Shown: piece after piece, positions 33,938 through 43,924 of the stretch
Position numbering within the stretch: the first letter of the stretch is position 1
Layout: every line of letters starts with the position of its first letter
Source of the DNA: Deroplatys truncata
Lineage: Eukaryota; Arthropoda; Insecta; Mantodea; Mantidae
DNA: 64,000 nucleotides
Assembly: GCA_030765065.1 (NCBI GenBank)
Contig: CM060975.1
Coordinates: forward strand, 201,786,007 to 201,850,006
Direction: 5' to 3'
The notes under the pieces: model-generated
Told to the model about the DNA's origin: nothing
Seen by the model: the letters and a program-made list of their open reading frames with translations, nothing else
Databases searched by the model: none
Position numbers and translations under genes: made by a program

Positions 33938-34491
33938 CGAGCGGGATGGCTCGGGCAGTTACTCCGTGACCCGCATTCGGGAGGTCCCGGGATCGCTCCC
34001 CGGTGGCCGCCCACTCTGACCCATGCGTTTTTTTCAGGGGTTTTCCCGGGTCGTCAGGTTTCTTTTCCTTCCCCGAATTTCCTGTCCCTCCATTTCGTTC
34101 CCTTCTTCATTTCATTTATCTTTCAACCCGTTGGTCTCTTTCAGGGTCGGAGTGTCGGCGATGGTGTTTTGGTGCAGCGTGGTAGGGGAAAAGGATGCTC
34201 TTTGCGACTCTCTCCGTTCTTTGGGCTAACTGCCGGAGTATCCTAACCCCCCTTGAGGGGCATTGGACCCTCTCTGTGTAGGGTGGGGTCTCCGGTATGC
34301 CTGTCCGTCTGCCGAGGTGTCTCTGGTGGAAAGTTAGGGACCTTATCATTGCTGTGCCGTCGCTCTTGGTTCCGGCCACCCGGTGTCTCCTCTCGCCTCA
34401 CCCTTCCTCCCGGGGACTCCTCCTCGTGGGCCATAGGTACAATATCCACTCTGAATTGGAGCCAAATACCCTCAGTAGTCAATCCAATTCA
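33938..34491 (+). mobile_element. SINE with family B head and an unrelated long body
   Basis: Near-identical flanks TCCACAACAAAAC (about 33925-33937) and TCCACAACGAAAAC (about 34493-34506) suggest a target duplication of about 14 bp with one indel. The head CGAGCGGGATGGCTCGGG then GGAGGTCCCGGGATCGCTCC is family B. From about 34030 the body differs from the other B copies: CGTTCTTTGGGCTAACTG, GGGGTCTCCGGTATGCC and CATAGGTACAATATCCAC. The 3' end has short CAATCC repeats. It is GC-rich, which creates several spurious frames. Confidence 0.8.
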
Positions 34492-34733
34492 ATCCACAAC
34501 GAAAACAACCTCTGAATGACACTCCTTTTTTGAATCTCAAAAATTAAAATAATTTATTTGATAATATTTATTTCACAGTTTAAAATGTTATAGTATCATA
34601 AGCCGATGTAAAAGCTTGTGTCTATAGTTATTGCAATCTATTGAAATGAGTAAACTAATTTTCCAATCCTTCGGTATTTGATTGTATTTCAGCACGCATG
34701 TTTAAGAATATTATGTTGTTGTGAGAGCTATGC
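34492..34733. other. Short AT-rich stretch
   Basis: Nothing is recognised before the AAT repeat. Confidence 0.5.
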
Positions 34734-34768
<35 letters not shown>

Positions 34769-34769
34769 T
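34734..34769 (+). repeat. (AAT)n microsatellite
   Basis: About 12 AAT units immediately before the LINE reverse-transcriptase remnant. Confidence 0.97.
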
Positions 34770-35213
34770 AATGGATACAGGGAAAAATTTTTAGAAGTCA
34801 ACACAGGATTAGGACAAGGGTGCGGGTCGCTCACCCAAATATTTGGCTTCTATCTGAACAGAGCAACAGAGGAGTAGAGAAACACCAAGAAACCCAAGGG
34901 ACTATGAATAAACGAAAGTAAAAAGGAAATAATTTTGTTTGCATGTGATCAGATATTGCTAGGGGTAAATGAAGAGGAGTTGCAAAAATCAATACTTAAA
35001 TTGAGCACAATGATAATAAAATACAATATGCAAATATCAAGCGAGAAAACGAAAGTTATGGCCAGAGGAGGAAAGAACAAGTAAGGGAAAATAGTAATAG
35101 AGGGAAAGATAATCGAACAAGTGGCAACGTTCAAATATTTAGGATCCAAAATATCACTCAGTGAAAGGAAGCGGATATTAAATAAAATGTTGAGAAATAT
35201 TAATGGATGTATA
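34770..35213 (+). pseudogene. Non-LTR retrotransposon reverse-transcriptase remnant, part 1
   Basis: Translation shows EVNTGLGQGCGSLTQIF (family pattern GLRQGCPLSPxLF), IILFACDQILLG (the FADD catalytic box, here FACDQ, so the first Asp is lost), KLSTMIIKYNMQISSEKTKV and VATFKYLGSKIS. These are palm and thumb blocks 4-7 in the right order. There are several stops. The frame runs into INGCI and is then cut by R870 copy 11, resuming at about 36117. It is dead and 5'-truncated. Confidence 0.85.
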
Positions 35214-36110
35214 AAAAAATCTGATGTGTTACACTCACATGACTTTCCCTACTCTTGTACAACCTATTTTTACAAACGCTTATTCTCCATATGCTTCATG
35301 TTAATTGTGATATCGAGATGTCAATCTTATTGGTAATATTCATGTACATGGAAGGGGAATATGGTAGCTTTTAAGCGATAGTCAAATATTTTAACGCTGG
35401 TTGCTATGTGGCGCATTCCATTCTCTTTGCATGTCCAGGACATAAAAAAAATGAGTAACGAATTTGAGAAAAAGTATAAGTATTGGAAAATTTAAGGGAA
35501 TAACAAGCAATATCTCGAAAACGGTTCATTCAACAACAAAAATGTATATGACATAAATTGTGTATTGTAACGCGATCTACATTTTTTGTGCAGTAAAATT
35601 TTGTCTATCTCTTATGGTTTACCAGTTATGCAAAAGTCGTTCAGAATGAAGAACACTTTTGGAGACATTCCCAGAAAATTCGAGATATACATTTCATTTG
35701 TCATGAAAATACCTTAAACATATGATATTTTAATCAAAATCGTTAGAGCCATTTTTGAGAAAATTAAAATTTTCGAAAAATGTTCCATGTAAAGGGTAGT
35801 CTGGGGTGGGGGGATTTTCTTGAAAACCTTCGTGTCGCATCTCTGGAAGATACTGAACCTAAATACCAAGTTTGGTGTTTATCCGACTGTTCGTTTCTGA
35901 GCTATGCTGTTCACAGACACACACACACAGACACACACACACACAGACACACACACACACACACACACAGACACACACACGGACATGTTTCCAAAAATGC
36001 TTTTTTTGAATTCAGGGAGTCTCAAAACATGTATTTCCGGTGAAATCTCGGTATCGAATTTTTGGGTCGAATGCAATACTTCCCCTACTTACTATACGTA
36101 GTAGAGAAAG
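35214..36110 (-). repeat. R870 copy 11, full length, inserted in a LINE relic
   Basis: This is one of the best copies: AAATCTGATGTGTTACACTC at one end, then CCAGGACATAAAAAAAATGA, TTATGGTTTACCAGTTATGC, AAATGTTCCATGTAAAGGG and TTGAAAACCTTCGTGTCGC, a CA/CAG tract at 35919-35980, and CTTACTATACGTAGTAGAG with a facing ACTTCCCCTACTT. It splits a reverse-transcriptase reading frame, so both insertion ends are visible. Left flank GTATAAAAAA and right flank GTAAAAATATG leave a possible TAAAAA duplication, but it blurs with the A-rich terminus. Confidence 0.95.
35919..35980. repeat. (CA)n tract with periodic CAG interruptions inside R870 copy 11
   Basis: CA units are interrupted by AGA at near-regular spacing (ACACACAGACACACAC). 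It lies at the conserved microsatellite position and gives the long Thr-His or Val-Ser-Cys frames seen on the two strands. Confidence 0.95.
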
Positions 36111-36116
36111 TAAAAA

Positions 36117-36480
36117 TATGAGAAGGGAAATAAATCTAAGGACCATAGGATAGTAGCTAAGAGGATAGTAGCTAAGTCGGCATTAAAATATGGTTGTGAA
36201 ACATCGTGCTTGGAAATCGGGAGAAGTCAAGGCTGGAGACAGCACAGATGAGATTTTTAATATTACTATTGGGAGAACAATATGTGATAGAGGAAATACA
36301 GCAATATCAGTGGCAGTGGAAGAATTATGTGCAAAGGATGCGACTTTCGAGATTTCCTAGGCAAGCATTATTAGGGGAGATATAGGACGATCACGAGGAA
36401 GATAAATAGAACAGTTTCAAGAGTCTCGGTACAGGTCGTAAGGGCCTAATACTTGTAGGGAAAGAAGATGATGATAATAA
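36117..36480 (+). pseudogene. Non-LTR retrotransposon remnant, part 2 (C-terminal end)
   Basis: Translation blocks are LKYGCETSCLEIGRSQG, LETAQMRFLILLLGEQY, QWQWKNYVQRMRLSRFPRQA and GRKGLILVGKEDDDDN, with stops between. This is the usual end of arthropod LINE polyproteins (LTYGSETW..., AEMRFLR..., W..H..RM...R.P). It continues part 1 across R870 copy 11. The gene ends in GATGATGATAATAATT, a natural source of an AAT-type tail. Confidence 0.8.
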
Positions 36481-37090
36481 TTCTAAAATGGCTTACAATG
36501 TTTTAACCCTGCAGCAAATACGTCTCTCCTCTCTATGAAGGCAAGAAACAAGAAAACAAGCAAGCGGTAAACTGCAATACACAAAAGGTTTCAAGCTCTC
36601 GAGATATCCTTTGTAACAGGGAGAGGGCTGTTTTAGGTTTCGTCTGGTGACATTTGTACCTGTCCTTGTAAGGCCATGGACGTAAAAAAATGTCCCCTTA
36701 GACCACCCCCACAGGAAGCCCACCCAACCTCTCTTCACTGTGATATTACTCGGGGGCCTACCTGACATTTCTTTTCATCTTTAGAGTATTGATTTCGATT
36801 ATATCATCCTTACTTTGTGGTTCACGTATTGAGGACTCTTGTCGCTTGCTGCCGATAAAGCCATTCAAACCCTCAGGCTGTGGTTATCCCAGCAGAGATG
36901 CATTCTTCTCACAACACTACTTTATATTTCCTATAATAAACCTTCTTAAAGGACATTTCTACTAAATACAGGTTTGTCAATTGTCAATGTTGTTTTTGGT
37001 GGACAGGGATAGAGATTTAAAAAGAAGCAAGAAAAGAAAATCATCCAACTGTCGTAATACTTTATTGATCCTTTATCTGTCCTCTTTGTA
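36481..37090. other. Stretch with no recognised gene
   Basis: A 91-codon minus-strand frame at 36493-36768 is not recognisable. The segment 36640-36760 is less AT-rich than its surroundings. The final TA (37089-37090) is the target of the Tc1 element. Confidence 0.45.
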
Positions 37091-38690
37091 CAGTATATAA
37101 CATTCTTATTCGTGCACATCAGTTTTCAATAAAAAGTCATTCTATACTTGCTTAAAAATTTGTGTTTTTTATGAATACTTTATACGTATTTGATGAATCT
37201 AATTGAAACAAATTCCAATGAAAAAATTTATTTCAAAACTTAGACTATTGCATAAAACAGCAATGTTAAAGAAGTAGCCCCCAATTTTATACAACTTTCC
37301 TATTCATACAGTAGTTAAGAATGACCACTGCGTTGTAAACAGCTTCAACAGGCACGTGTTTCAAAGGTCGTTTAGGCTACTGCGGTCGCAGTTGTATACC
37401 TTATGTCAGTAGCGATCGAAATGGATATAAAAAGGAGCTTAGTTCTGATCTGAAGTAAGTAATTATAAACTTGGCACTTAGAGTGTATGCTCTTAGAAAA
37501 ATAGGACAAGCAGTAAATAAACCGCACTCTACCATTCAGTACGTAGTCAAAACAAGGTAGCAAGGTTCTACAAAGAATTGACCAAGAAAAGCTAAATAAA
37601 GTAGGCTGAATGCACGAGAGGAACGTTTGGAAGCTGAATCCAAGAAAACCCAAAATTAAGTGTTCCTCAATCACAACCATTAGCAGAAAATGTGTCTGGA
37701 AAGAAGATGTCTGACCACTCTCTTCATCGTGTCTTATGGAAGTATGGAATCCATGGCCGAAAACCAAGGAAGAAGCCTTATGCAAGTGCAGCAAACAGGA
37801 AGAAACGAGTTGCATTTGCTAAAGATCACATTCATAAGGATCAGAACAGAGTGATATGGTCAGACAAGACTAAGATATACCTCTTTGGGGCAGATGGGAT
37901 AAATAGAGTCTGGAGAAAAGCAAATTCTGATAATGACCCCAGAAACACTCTTCCCACAGCTAAGATGGTGGTAGTTCCATTATGCTCTGGGCCTGTATGC
38001 CATCCAACGTGTTGGTAATATACAATTTATTGATGGCACTATGGACAAACATGTGTACTTTGGCATTTTAAAGAACAATGTAAAGCAGAGTGCCCAGAAA
38101 ATGGGCATAGCACATGGTTATAGGTTTCAGCAGGACAATGATAGTAAACACAAGGCAAGACTGAACATGAATTGGTTGATATGGAATGTACCCAACCTAC
38201 TACAAACACCTCCTCAAGAGTCCAACCTTGAATCCAATCGAACATCTGTGGACAATTCTGAAGAAACGAGTCCGTAAAATCAGAGTAAAATATAAACAAG
38301 AGCTTAAACGTATTGTGGAAGAAGAATGCAATAAACTCAGGCCAGAAGAATGCAAAAAGCTGGTTACTTCTATGAAGAGAAGGTGTGAGGTGGTTATTAA
38401 AGCCAAGGAGTACCCAACAAACTGTTAGATTATCAGTGGTGTCTTTGTTATTAAACTGTTACTTCTAATGTACGAATAGAAAAGTTGTACAAACATAGTC
38501 ATGTTTCTTTTACTATTTTACTTAATTTAGCTTATAAGTTCATAAGTTAGTATTTAGTTAATTCCTAATACAGCATTTGTTATATTGTTCAACATGTACG
38601 AAACACACATTAATTAAACTGTGTCTTCTAACAAATATTAAAGTATTTTCTCAGAAAATTGAAGTGTATGAATAAGAATGTTATATACTG
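37091..38690 (+). mobile_element. Complete-ended Tc1-type transposon, 1600 bp, inactive
   Basis: It runs from CAGTATATAACATTCTTATT to the inverted AATAAGAATGTTATATACTG, flanked by TA on both sides (37089-37090 and 38691-38692), the obligate Tc1/mariner target. The two inverted ends match over about 37 bases with four differences. The length is typical for Tc1. It encloses a frameshifted transposase. Both ends being intact, it could still be moved by a transposase supplied elsewhere. Confidence 0.93.
37392..38428 (+). pseudogene. Tc1-type transposase pseudogene
   Basis: The N-terminal helix-turn-helix part (about 37395-37690) is badly decayed (VNKPHSTIQYVVK survives). From 37692 the frame is clean: LWKYGIHGRKPRKKPY, KKRVAFAKDHIHKDQNRVIW, SDKTKIYLFGADG. 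After 38018 it shifts: RFQQDNDSKHKARLN, then after another shift SPTLNPIEHLWTILKKRV and EECKKLVTSMKRRCEVV. The three catalytic acidic residues survive (D of WSDKTK, D of QDNDSKH, E of LNPIEHLW), but the last block has SPT where the family has SPD. At least two frameshifts and upstream stops make it non-functional. Confidence 0.92.
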
Positions 38691-38692
38691 TA

Positions 38693-39240
38693 TGTATCTA
38701 TCATAAGATACTTTTTATGCAATCCTTCCGTTATAAATGCGTTGTTGCTGGTTTCAATATCGTATACGTATATTTGGTTCATTACGGCATGCGAGCCAAT
38801 AATAGTAATAATGTAATACCAGTGTTCCAAGTTATAGAGAGAAGATGTAACAATTTCGTGATATTCTTTTCTCTGAGCAACAAAGATGCAAAAACATCTG
38901 TACAGTATTAAATATAGGATAACTTAGCTTTGGATATATAATTACAAAAGACGAGAATTCCATGCAAATGCATGTTTTTATAGGATCATTGGACATACCA
39001 CAAACTTAGTACTTATCCATTTCATTATTTTCTGATTCCAAATATGTTGTAGTTTTTTTTTATCTTTTTGGAGATAAAAGCATGCATAATGCATATATAA
39101 GACATTTTTGCTTAATTAGGCATACAATTATTATTTTTCATTTTAAACGCATGTTTTAATGGTTTTGAGTAGACGCTTCAGTTTTTCGATTTCTAGTTTC
39201 GATTTTATGACCCTTATTTTTGCTTCAGGAATTAGGATTT
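38693..39240. other. AT-rich stretch with no recognised feature
   Basis: Nothing is recognised here. Confidence 0.5.
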
Positions 39241-39616
39241 AAGAAAGAAAGGAAGGGGGGGGGAGAAATAACAGAAATAGAAAGCTAAGATTCTCTCAAT
39301 GGGGTGACTTTCCCAGAATTTTACCGACAGGCCTCTGCAGACAGCTTGTCATAAACATATTTATTTGTCCTCAACAATCACCGGCAAGTCTTTGATTTCG
39401 CGACAATGGAAATTAGCTTTCTAATAGCGCGGCTGACGCGACAAACACAGCTGCAGAGCGGTGTTGTGGAATTTGAACAAACCTTACTAATAATTTCGAT
39501 ACTTCTAAAACTGAAATGATTCGCTAAACTGTCTTTGCAGTGTGTGTGTGTGTGTGAAACTCGTAAGTGGTAAATATCTGTGTTTTTCTATTTGCGTGTG
39601 TTAATGTGCTTCTAAT
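39241..39616 (+). other. Probable 5' leader of the hAT remnant
   Basis: This is less AT-rich than its left neighbour, with CTCTGCAGACAGCTTG, GCGGCTGACGCGAC and a GT tract at 39540-39556, directly upstream of the hAT start codon. It probably holds the element's 5' non-coding end. I could not find the terminal inverted repeat. Confidence 0.4.
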
Positions 39617-39975
39617 ATGCCTCCAATTAGAAGTTCCAGAAGTGTACATCTTGCACAGTGGATAAAAGGAAAGGATTTTATTAGATCAGATGGAGATGAT
39701 GTATTCCGCGATTGTTGTAAAGAGGGGAGGTTATTCTTTTTCCAAAAATTCTATGGCAAAGAACAAACTGGACATTGTCATAAACGGGAACCCAGACTAC
39801 GAATTCTTTTGTTCAGTGAAGAAGGTATTTTGTGGTGAAAGCATGAATGAAGAACTTTACATGACACTGCCACAAATATGTTCGTTTAAATTTGCACCTT
39901 CTCTTGTGATGTAGAAAGGTATTTTCTGCCCACAAAAATATTTTGACTGATAAGCGCAGGAACCTCAACAAAAAA
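39617..39975 (+). pseudogene. hAT transposase with the middle deleted
   Basis: It starts MPPIRSSRSVHLAQWIKGKD then DGDDVFRDCCKE, the opening of the CGGBP1-like hAT subgroup with a zinc-binding Cys pair. After a frame change it reads YEFFCSVKKVFCGE, CSFKFAPS and, in another frame, CDVERYFLPTKI then LTDKRRNLN, the hAT C-terminal dimerisation block (CDVERSFS...DKRRN). The several hundred residues that carry the catalytic DDE core are missing, so this is an internal-deletion relic of the kind that yields non-autonomous elements. A poly-A run follows at 39968. Confidence 0.7.
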
Positions 39976-40077
39976 AAAAAAATTACAAATATTGTTAGTT
40001 GTTAACTACGTAAAAAGGGAAGTGAAGTAATGAATTGGGAACAACATTGATGGTGCATATTTTCATGTACTTTTCAC

Positions 40078-40218
40078 TTGGTCGTAGACTTACGGCACGT
40101 AAAAGAACCTCAAGCCTGATAAAGAGGCCTCTGAGCAAAATTACCGGTCTTTCACGCCCAATATAGAATGTGATGCTAAGGACCACAGTAGTTAAAGAGC
40201 GTCCATAAATAAAACTCA
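40078..40218 (+). mobile_element. SINE family C, 5'-truncated
   Basis: TCGTAGACTTACGGCACGTA, AGAACCTCAAGCCTGATAAA, GGCCTCTGAGCAAAATTACC and the tail GCGTCCATAAATAAAACTC match the last half of the copy at 50655. The tRNA-like head is absent, as expected for incomplete reverse transcription. Confidence 0.9.
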
Positions 40219-40773
40219 TTTAAAAATTATTCTTCCAGCAAGAGAATGCATTGTTTATCGGTTCAACACGCCAGATAATAACAAAGCTGAAATTGCATAC
40301 AATGTTGTAGCCAACTCATGTATAATCTTAATATGACACTCGTGAAAATTATCGCACTTACTATCTCCGTCTGACAAACATTCACTCGTGATATAATCAA
40401 CAAGATTACCCATTTATTGATAAATTAGTATTTTAATAAACTGGATTTTCTTCCCTTGTACTCTTAAATGTAAATATCTTGTTTGGATCTGAACATCCTG
40501 TATTCATTTAGTATAACACTCTGTTGCTTAGTCACACGACTTTCTCTACCCACTATAGATGCATGATAGTTTGTATCAGAATTAATTTTTGTTTTATACT
40601 TTGGTCATAAATAACATTATTTACTGTAATGAAATTCGAATTTGAATATAAAATAAGCAACTGAAAGAAAGGATGTAATAAAATTATTCTTCCAATGACC
40701 ATTTAGAATGCCCCAGAAAGCAGATTCCTTGAAAGCTCTTCGTAAGTCTAAGAATACATCCCAACACTCAAGT
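40219..40773. other. Stretch with a possible R870 terminal scrap
   Basis: CACACGACTTTCTCTACCCA at about 40532, followed by GTTTGTATCAG, resembles the R870 terminus (CACATGACTTTCTCTAC...). It extends for no more than about 60 bases. The rest is unassigned. Confidence 0.4.
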
Positions 40774-41101
40774 TACTTTCTCTGCCGCCTACCTATGGTA
40801 CATAAAAGGAAGTATTGTATTCCAAACAGAATCAGGGATTTCACCTGAAATACATGTTTTGACGTTTCCTGAATTCGAAAAGAAAGAATTTTTAGAAAAT
40901 GGATTGTGGTCTGTGAACAGCGTAGCTCAAAAGCTAAAATTCGGATGAATACCAAACTTTGTATTATCCATCACATTCAGGATGCAACAGGAAGATTTTC
41001 ACAAAAAATTCCCTAATTCCAAAGTATCCTTTAAAGTTTACAGGCAAATTTTTATATTTTGTATTGCCTCAAAAACAGAGCTAACGATTTTGATTAACAT
41101 A
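40774..41101 (+). repeat. R870 copy 12, left third only
   Basis: ACTTTCTCTGCCGCC, GTATTGTATTCCAAACAGAA, CATGTTTTGACG and AACGATTTTGATTAACATAT follow the consensus, with no microsatellite. It ends abruptly where a new R870 start begins on the same strand. Confidence 0.8.
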
Positions 41102-41105
41102 TTTT

Positions 41106-41820
41106 TACTTTCTCTACTTCGTATAGTAAGAAAGGGAAGTATTTCATTCCACCCAAAAATTCGATATAGAAATATCACCAGAAATACATGTTTTGAGGTC
41201 CCTTAATAAAATTTTTTAGAAAAAGGTCCCTGCAAGTGTGTATATGTGTGCCTGTAAACAGCATAACTCAAACAGGAAAAGTCGGGTTTGGTATTTAAGT
41301 TCTTTATATTTCAAAGATAAGACAGGAAGATTTTCGAGAAAGTCCCCCATCCCACACTACCATTTACATCAAACATTCTTCGAAAATGTTTATTTTCTCA
41401 AAAACGACTAACGATTTTGATTAAAACAACACATGTTTAAGATATATGTTTATCTTGAATTTTCTGGTAATGTCCCCAAAAGTTCTCTTTAATTTACTAC
41501 ACAAGAAATGTAGATATTGTTAAAACACAATTTATTTCATACACTTTTTTGTAGAGTAAACCCTTTTCGAGATATTCCTTGTTATTTGTTTGAATTTTCC
41601 AGAACTTGTACTTTTTCTCAAATGGGAATTCTTATTCGTTGTTTTTATGTTACTAGGTAAGTATTGCCTAATTTGAAATCTTTACTAGGCAACAGTGGAT
41701 CATAAATTACGTAAAGTAGATAGAAGAATAACTTTTTTAAGAATATTGTAATACATAGATAGTAAAGTATAATGTGAATTTTAATGGGTAGAGAAAGTCG
41801 TATCAAACGTTACGAAAATC
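41106..41820 (+). repeat. R870 copy 13
   Basis: It begins ACTTTCTCTACTTCGTATAG directly after copy 12, continues CATTCCACCCAAAAATTCG, a weak GT tract near 41237-41250, and ends GGGTAGAGAAAGTCGTATC. The arrangement (copy 13 starting inside the TTAAAATA region of copy 12) suggests a nested insertion at an A/T-rich site. Confidence 0.85.
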
Positions 41821-43127
41821 AATGTAGAAAATTAATTTTTTCATTTATATAGCCCTCTTTAACTTTTTAAGTTATATTGGAGGTTTTGATTTGAGAAACA
41901 ACGTTAGTTTTTATGAGTTTTTACACACTCGGATTTAATTCTACATTCATATTTCCAGACTCTTTGGGAGATAGGGGTGGTTAAAGAAAACTTCCCCGCT
42001 CCAGCTGGGAATCGAACTTTGGACCTCTGGGTTGATAAGCCAGAGAGTTAACACTGGACCGCAGATGCGGTCAAATTCTATTTTATTGTGAAGTAAATTG
42101 TAAGGTAAACAAATTTAGAATGCCACGTACAGTAAGCCAAATATACAATTTCCTATTTGATTTCACTTAGATATGAAGTTAATAGAACTTTCTGACATTC
42201 AGTAAAACATACATGACAGCTTAAAAACAGTTCAGTGATACAAATACACAATTGGCGCTAGACTGATATCGCATTCCGAAAGCATGGCTTTTTGAAGGTC
42301 TTGCCAATTTTAAAGCATGATACTGCGTCCAAACTCTCATCGTAGCGTTCACGTCACAAAGGCTGCGTCTTAATGTATGCAACTCCCGGTCGCATACTTC
42401 CGACGCAGATCGAAATGCCGCGACATGGCCCATTTCGTTTGCAAAACAAAAGAATGAGCAATTGATCGAGGCCGTAAAAGGCACATGACGCTGGGCTTAT
42501 GAGCCTCCCTACAACACGTAGAGGAAGATATGCAAAAGAAACAAAAATTCCGGATCGCATATGTATGTATTTACAAATAAAAGATGGAAGTACTAGCCGC
42601 AGAACAGTCGTATAAATATACACGTCAATTAAGGATTCAATCTGGTTGGATTATGCGCACTCCCTCACAAACCGGTTTCCTCGTGCAAATATCGAGGATT
42701 CGTTAGGGAAGAAAATACAATAGCGGCTCTAAGAATTATGCGAACATGATGGCTAAATGTTATTATGGCCTTTTGAATTATGCCGTGCTATTTGACTGGA
42801 CGAAAACATGTACACCATTTTGGGATGAGTCCAATAACCACAGGTCTGCCGTAAAATATGAGACGGTTATCTCCTAATGTACAGTTTGCAGCAACTAATG
42901 GCGACAGCGCTTTCTGAATACCTTTAGTTACATTCCTGCCAGGTTTCATCCTGTCATACGAAAACTCGCAGCTTTTTCGTGTAGAAAAAGGAGATTGTAA
43001 ACATTCGAAAGCGACTGTTCACCATGGAAAAGATATACGACCGCGAGTAAAGCTTAAGAAACCCCATCTGCGAAATTAAAAAAAGAAGAAAAAATCAATA
43101 ATTTCAAGTAGATACAGTTCAATGTTT
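41821..43127. other. Stretch holding one SINE head and unassigned DNA
   Basis: Apart from the tRNA-like SINE at 41960-42072, I recognise no family. The segment 42350-42700 is less AT-rich and contains CGTATAAATATACACG (TATA-like) near 42609, with no linked frame. Confidence 0.4.
41960..42072 (-). mobile_element. SINE family D, diverged copy
   Basis: On the minus strand: CCGCATCTGCGGTCCAGTGT then AAAGTTCGATTCCCAGCTGG, a GCGGGGAAGTTTTCTTTAAC body start, and an A-box-like GCGGTCCAGTGTTAAC. The anticodon loop region is tRNA-like. The body after the head follows family D (GGGAA..TTCTTTAA). Confidence 0.7.
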
Positions 43128-43830
43128 ACTTTCTCTACTACTTACGTAGTAGTTAGAGAAGGTATTACATTCCACCCAAAAATACGATACCGAGATTTCA
43201 TTGGAAATACATGTTTTAAGCCCCCTGAATAAAAAGAAAGCATTTTTAGAAACAGATCCGCGCGCACATATAAACGAAATGTTTAGGATCAGTACCTTCT
43301 AAAAATGTAACGATATTTTGAAGAAAATCCCGCCACCCCAAACTATCCGTAACATGGAGCATTTTTCGAAATTTTTGAATTTCTAAAAAAATGGCTGTAA
43401 CGATTTGGATTAAAATACTACCTATTAATGATATTTACATGATAAATAAAATGTATATCTGGGAACAGACTTTGAAGTCTTCATTCCGATGGAATTTTGT
43501 ATAATCTTGTATAACTAGTAAACTTTATTCGGCAAACCAAAACATACTAAATAGAAATGAACATCTCTTTAAAATGCATAATTTATTTCTACGTTTTTTT
43601 TTAGCATAAGCCATTTCTGAAATATCCGTTATTAATGGTTCGAATTGTTCATTTCTTAGCCATTCTTTAAAGTCCTTTCAACATTCAGCTGTTTCTCACG
43701 ATTGCATGGAAACAGTGCGTCCAGTCCTTAAAACACTTGAATATCGCTGTTCCCTTTTTACGTATAACGAAATGGCAATGCAGCTATTTCTGCAAAAGTT
43801 TATTTGGACTAAAATGAAGTAGAGAGAAAA
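43128..43830 (+). repeat. R870 copy 14
   Basis: ACTTTCTCTACTACTTACGT, TTCCACCCAAAAATACGATA, a nearly lost microsatellite (GCGCGCACATATA), ATCCGTTATTAATGGTTCGA and GAAACAGTGCGTCC. It belongs to the sub-type of the copies at 5635 and 46152. It ends around AAATGAAGTAGAGAG. A short inverted terminal piece follows at 43837-43915. Confidence 0.85.
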
Positions 43831-43836
43831 AAATAA

Positions 43837-43915
43837 ATTTTGATGTGATACGTTCACAAGACTTTCTCTACCCTCTATCATTTATTAGTGGGCATTAGTA
43901 TTCTTACTAAAGCTT
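43837..43915 (-). repeat. R870 terminal fragment, inverted
   Basis: TTTTGATGTGATACGTTCAC, ACTTTCTCTACCCTC and TATTAGTGGGCATTAG match the start of the copy at 46152 in the opposite orientation to its neighbours. It is sandwiched between two + strand copies. Confidence 0.7.
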
Positions 43916-43924
43916 ATTTTTCTG

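Noticed and set aside
33902-34519. Several overlapping frames of 60-114 codons on both strands
   Set aside because: All lie in a GC-rich SINE bounded by a target duplication.
35780-36101. Thr-His-rich and Val-Ser-Cys-rich frames
   Set aside because: They read through the CA tract of an R870 copy; the same frames recur only because the repeat recurs.
37372-37815. 147-codon frame on the minus strand
   Set aside because: It is antisense to the Tc1 transposase, whose sense-strand motifs are unmistakable.
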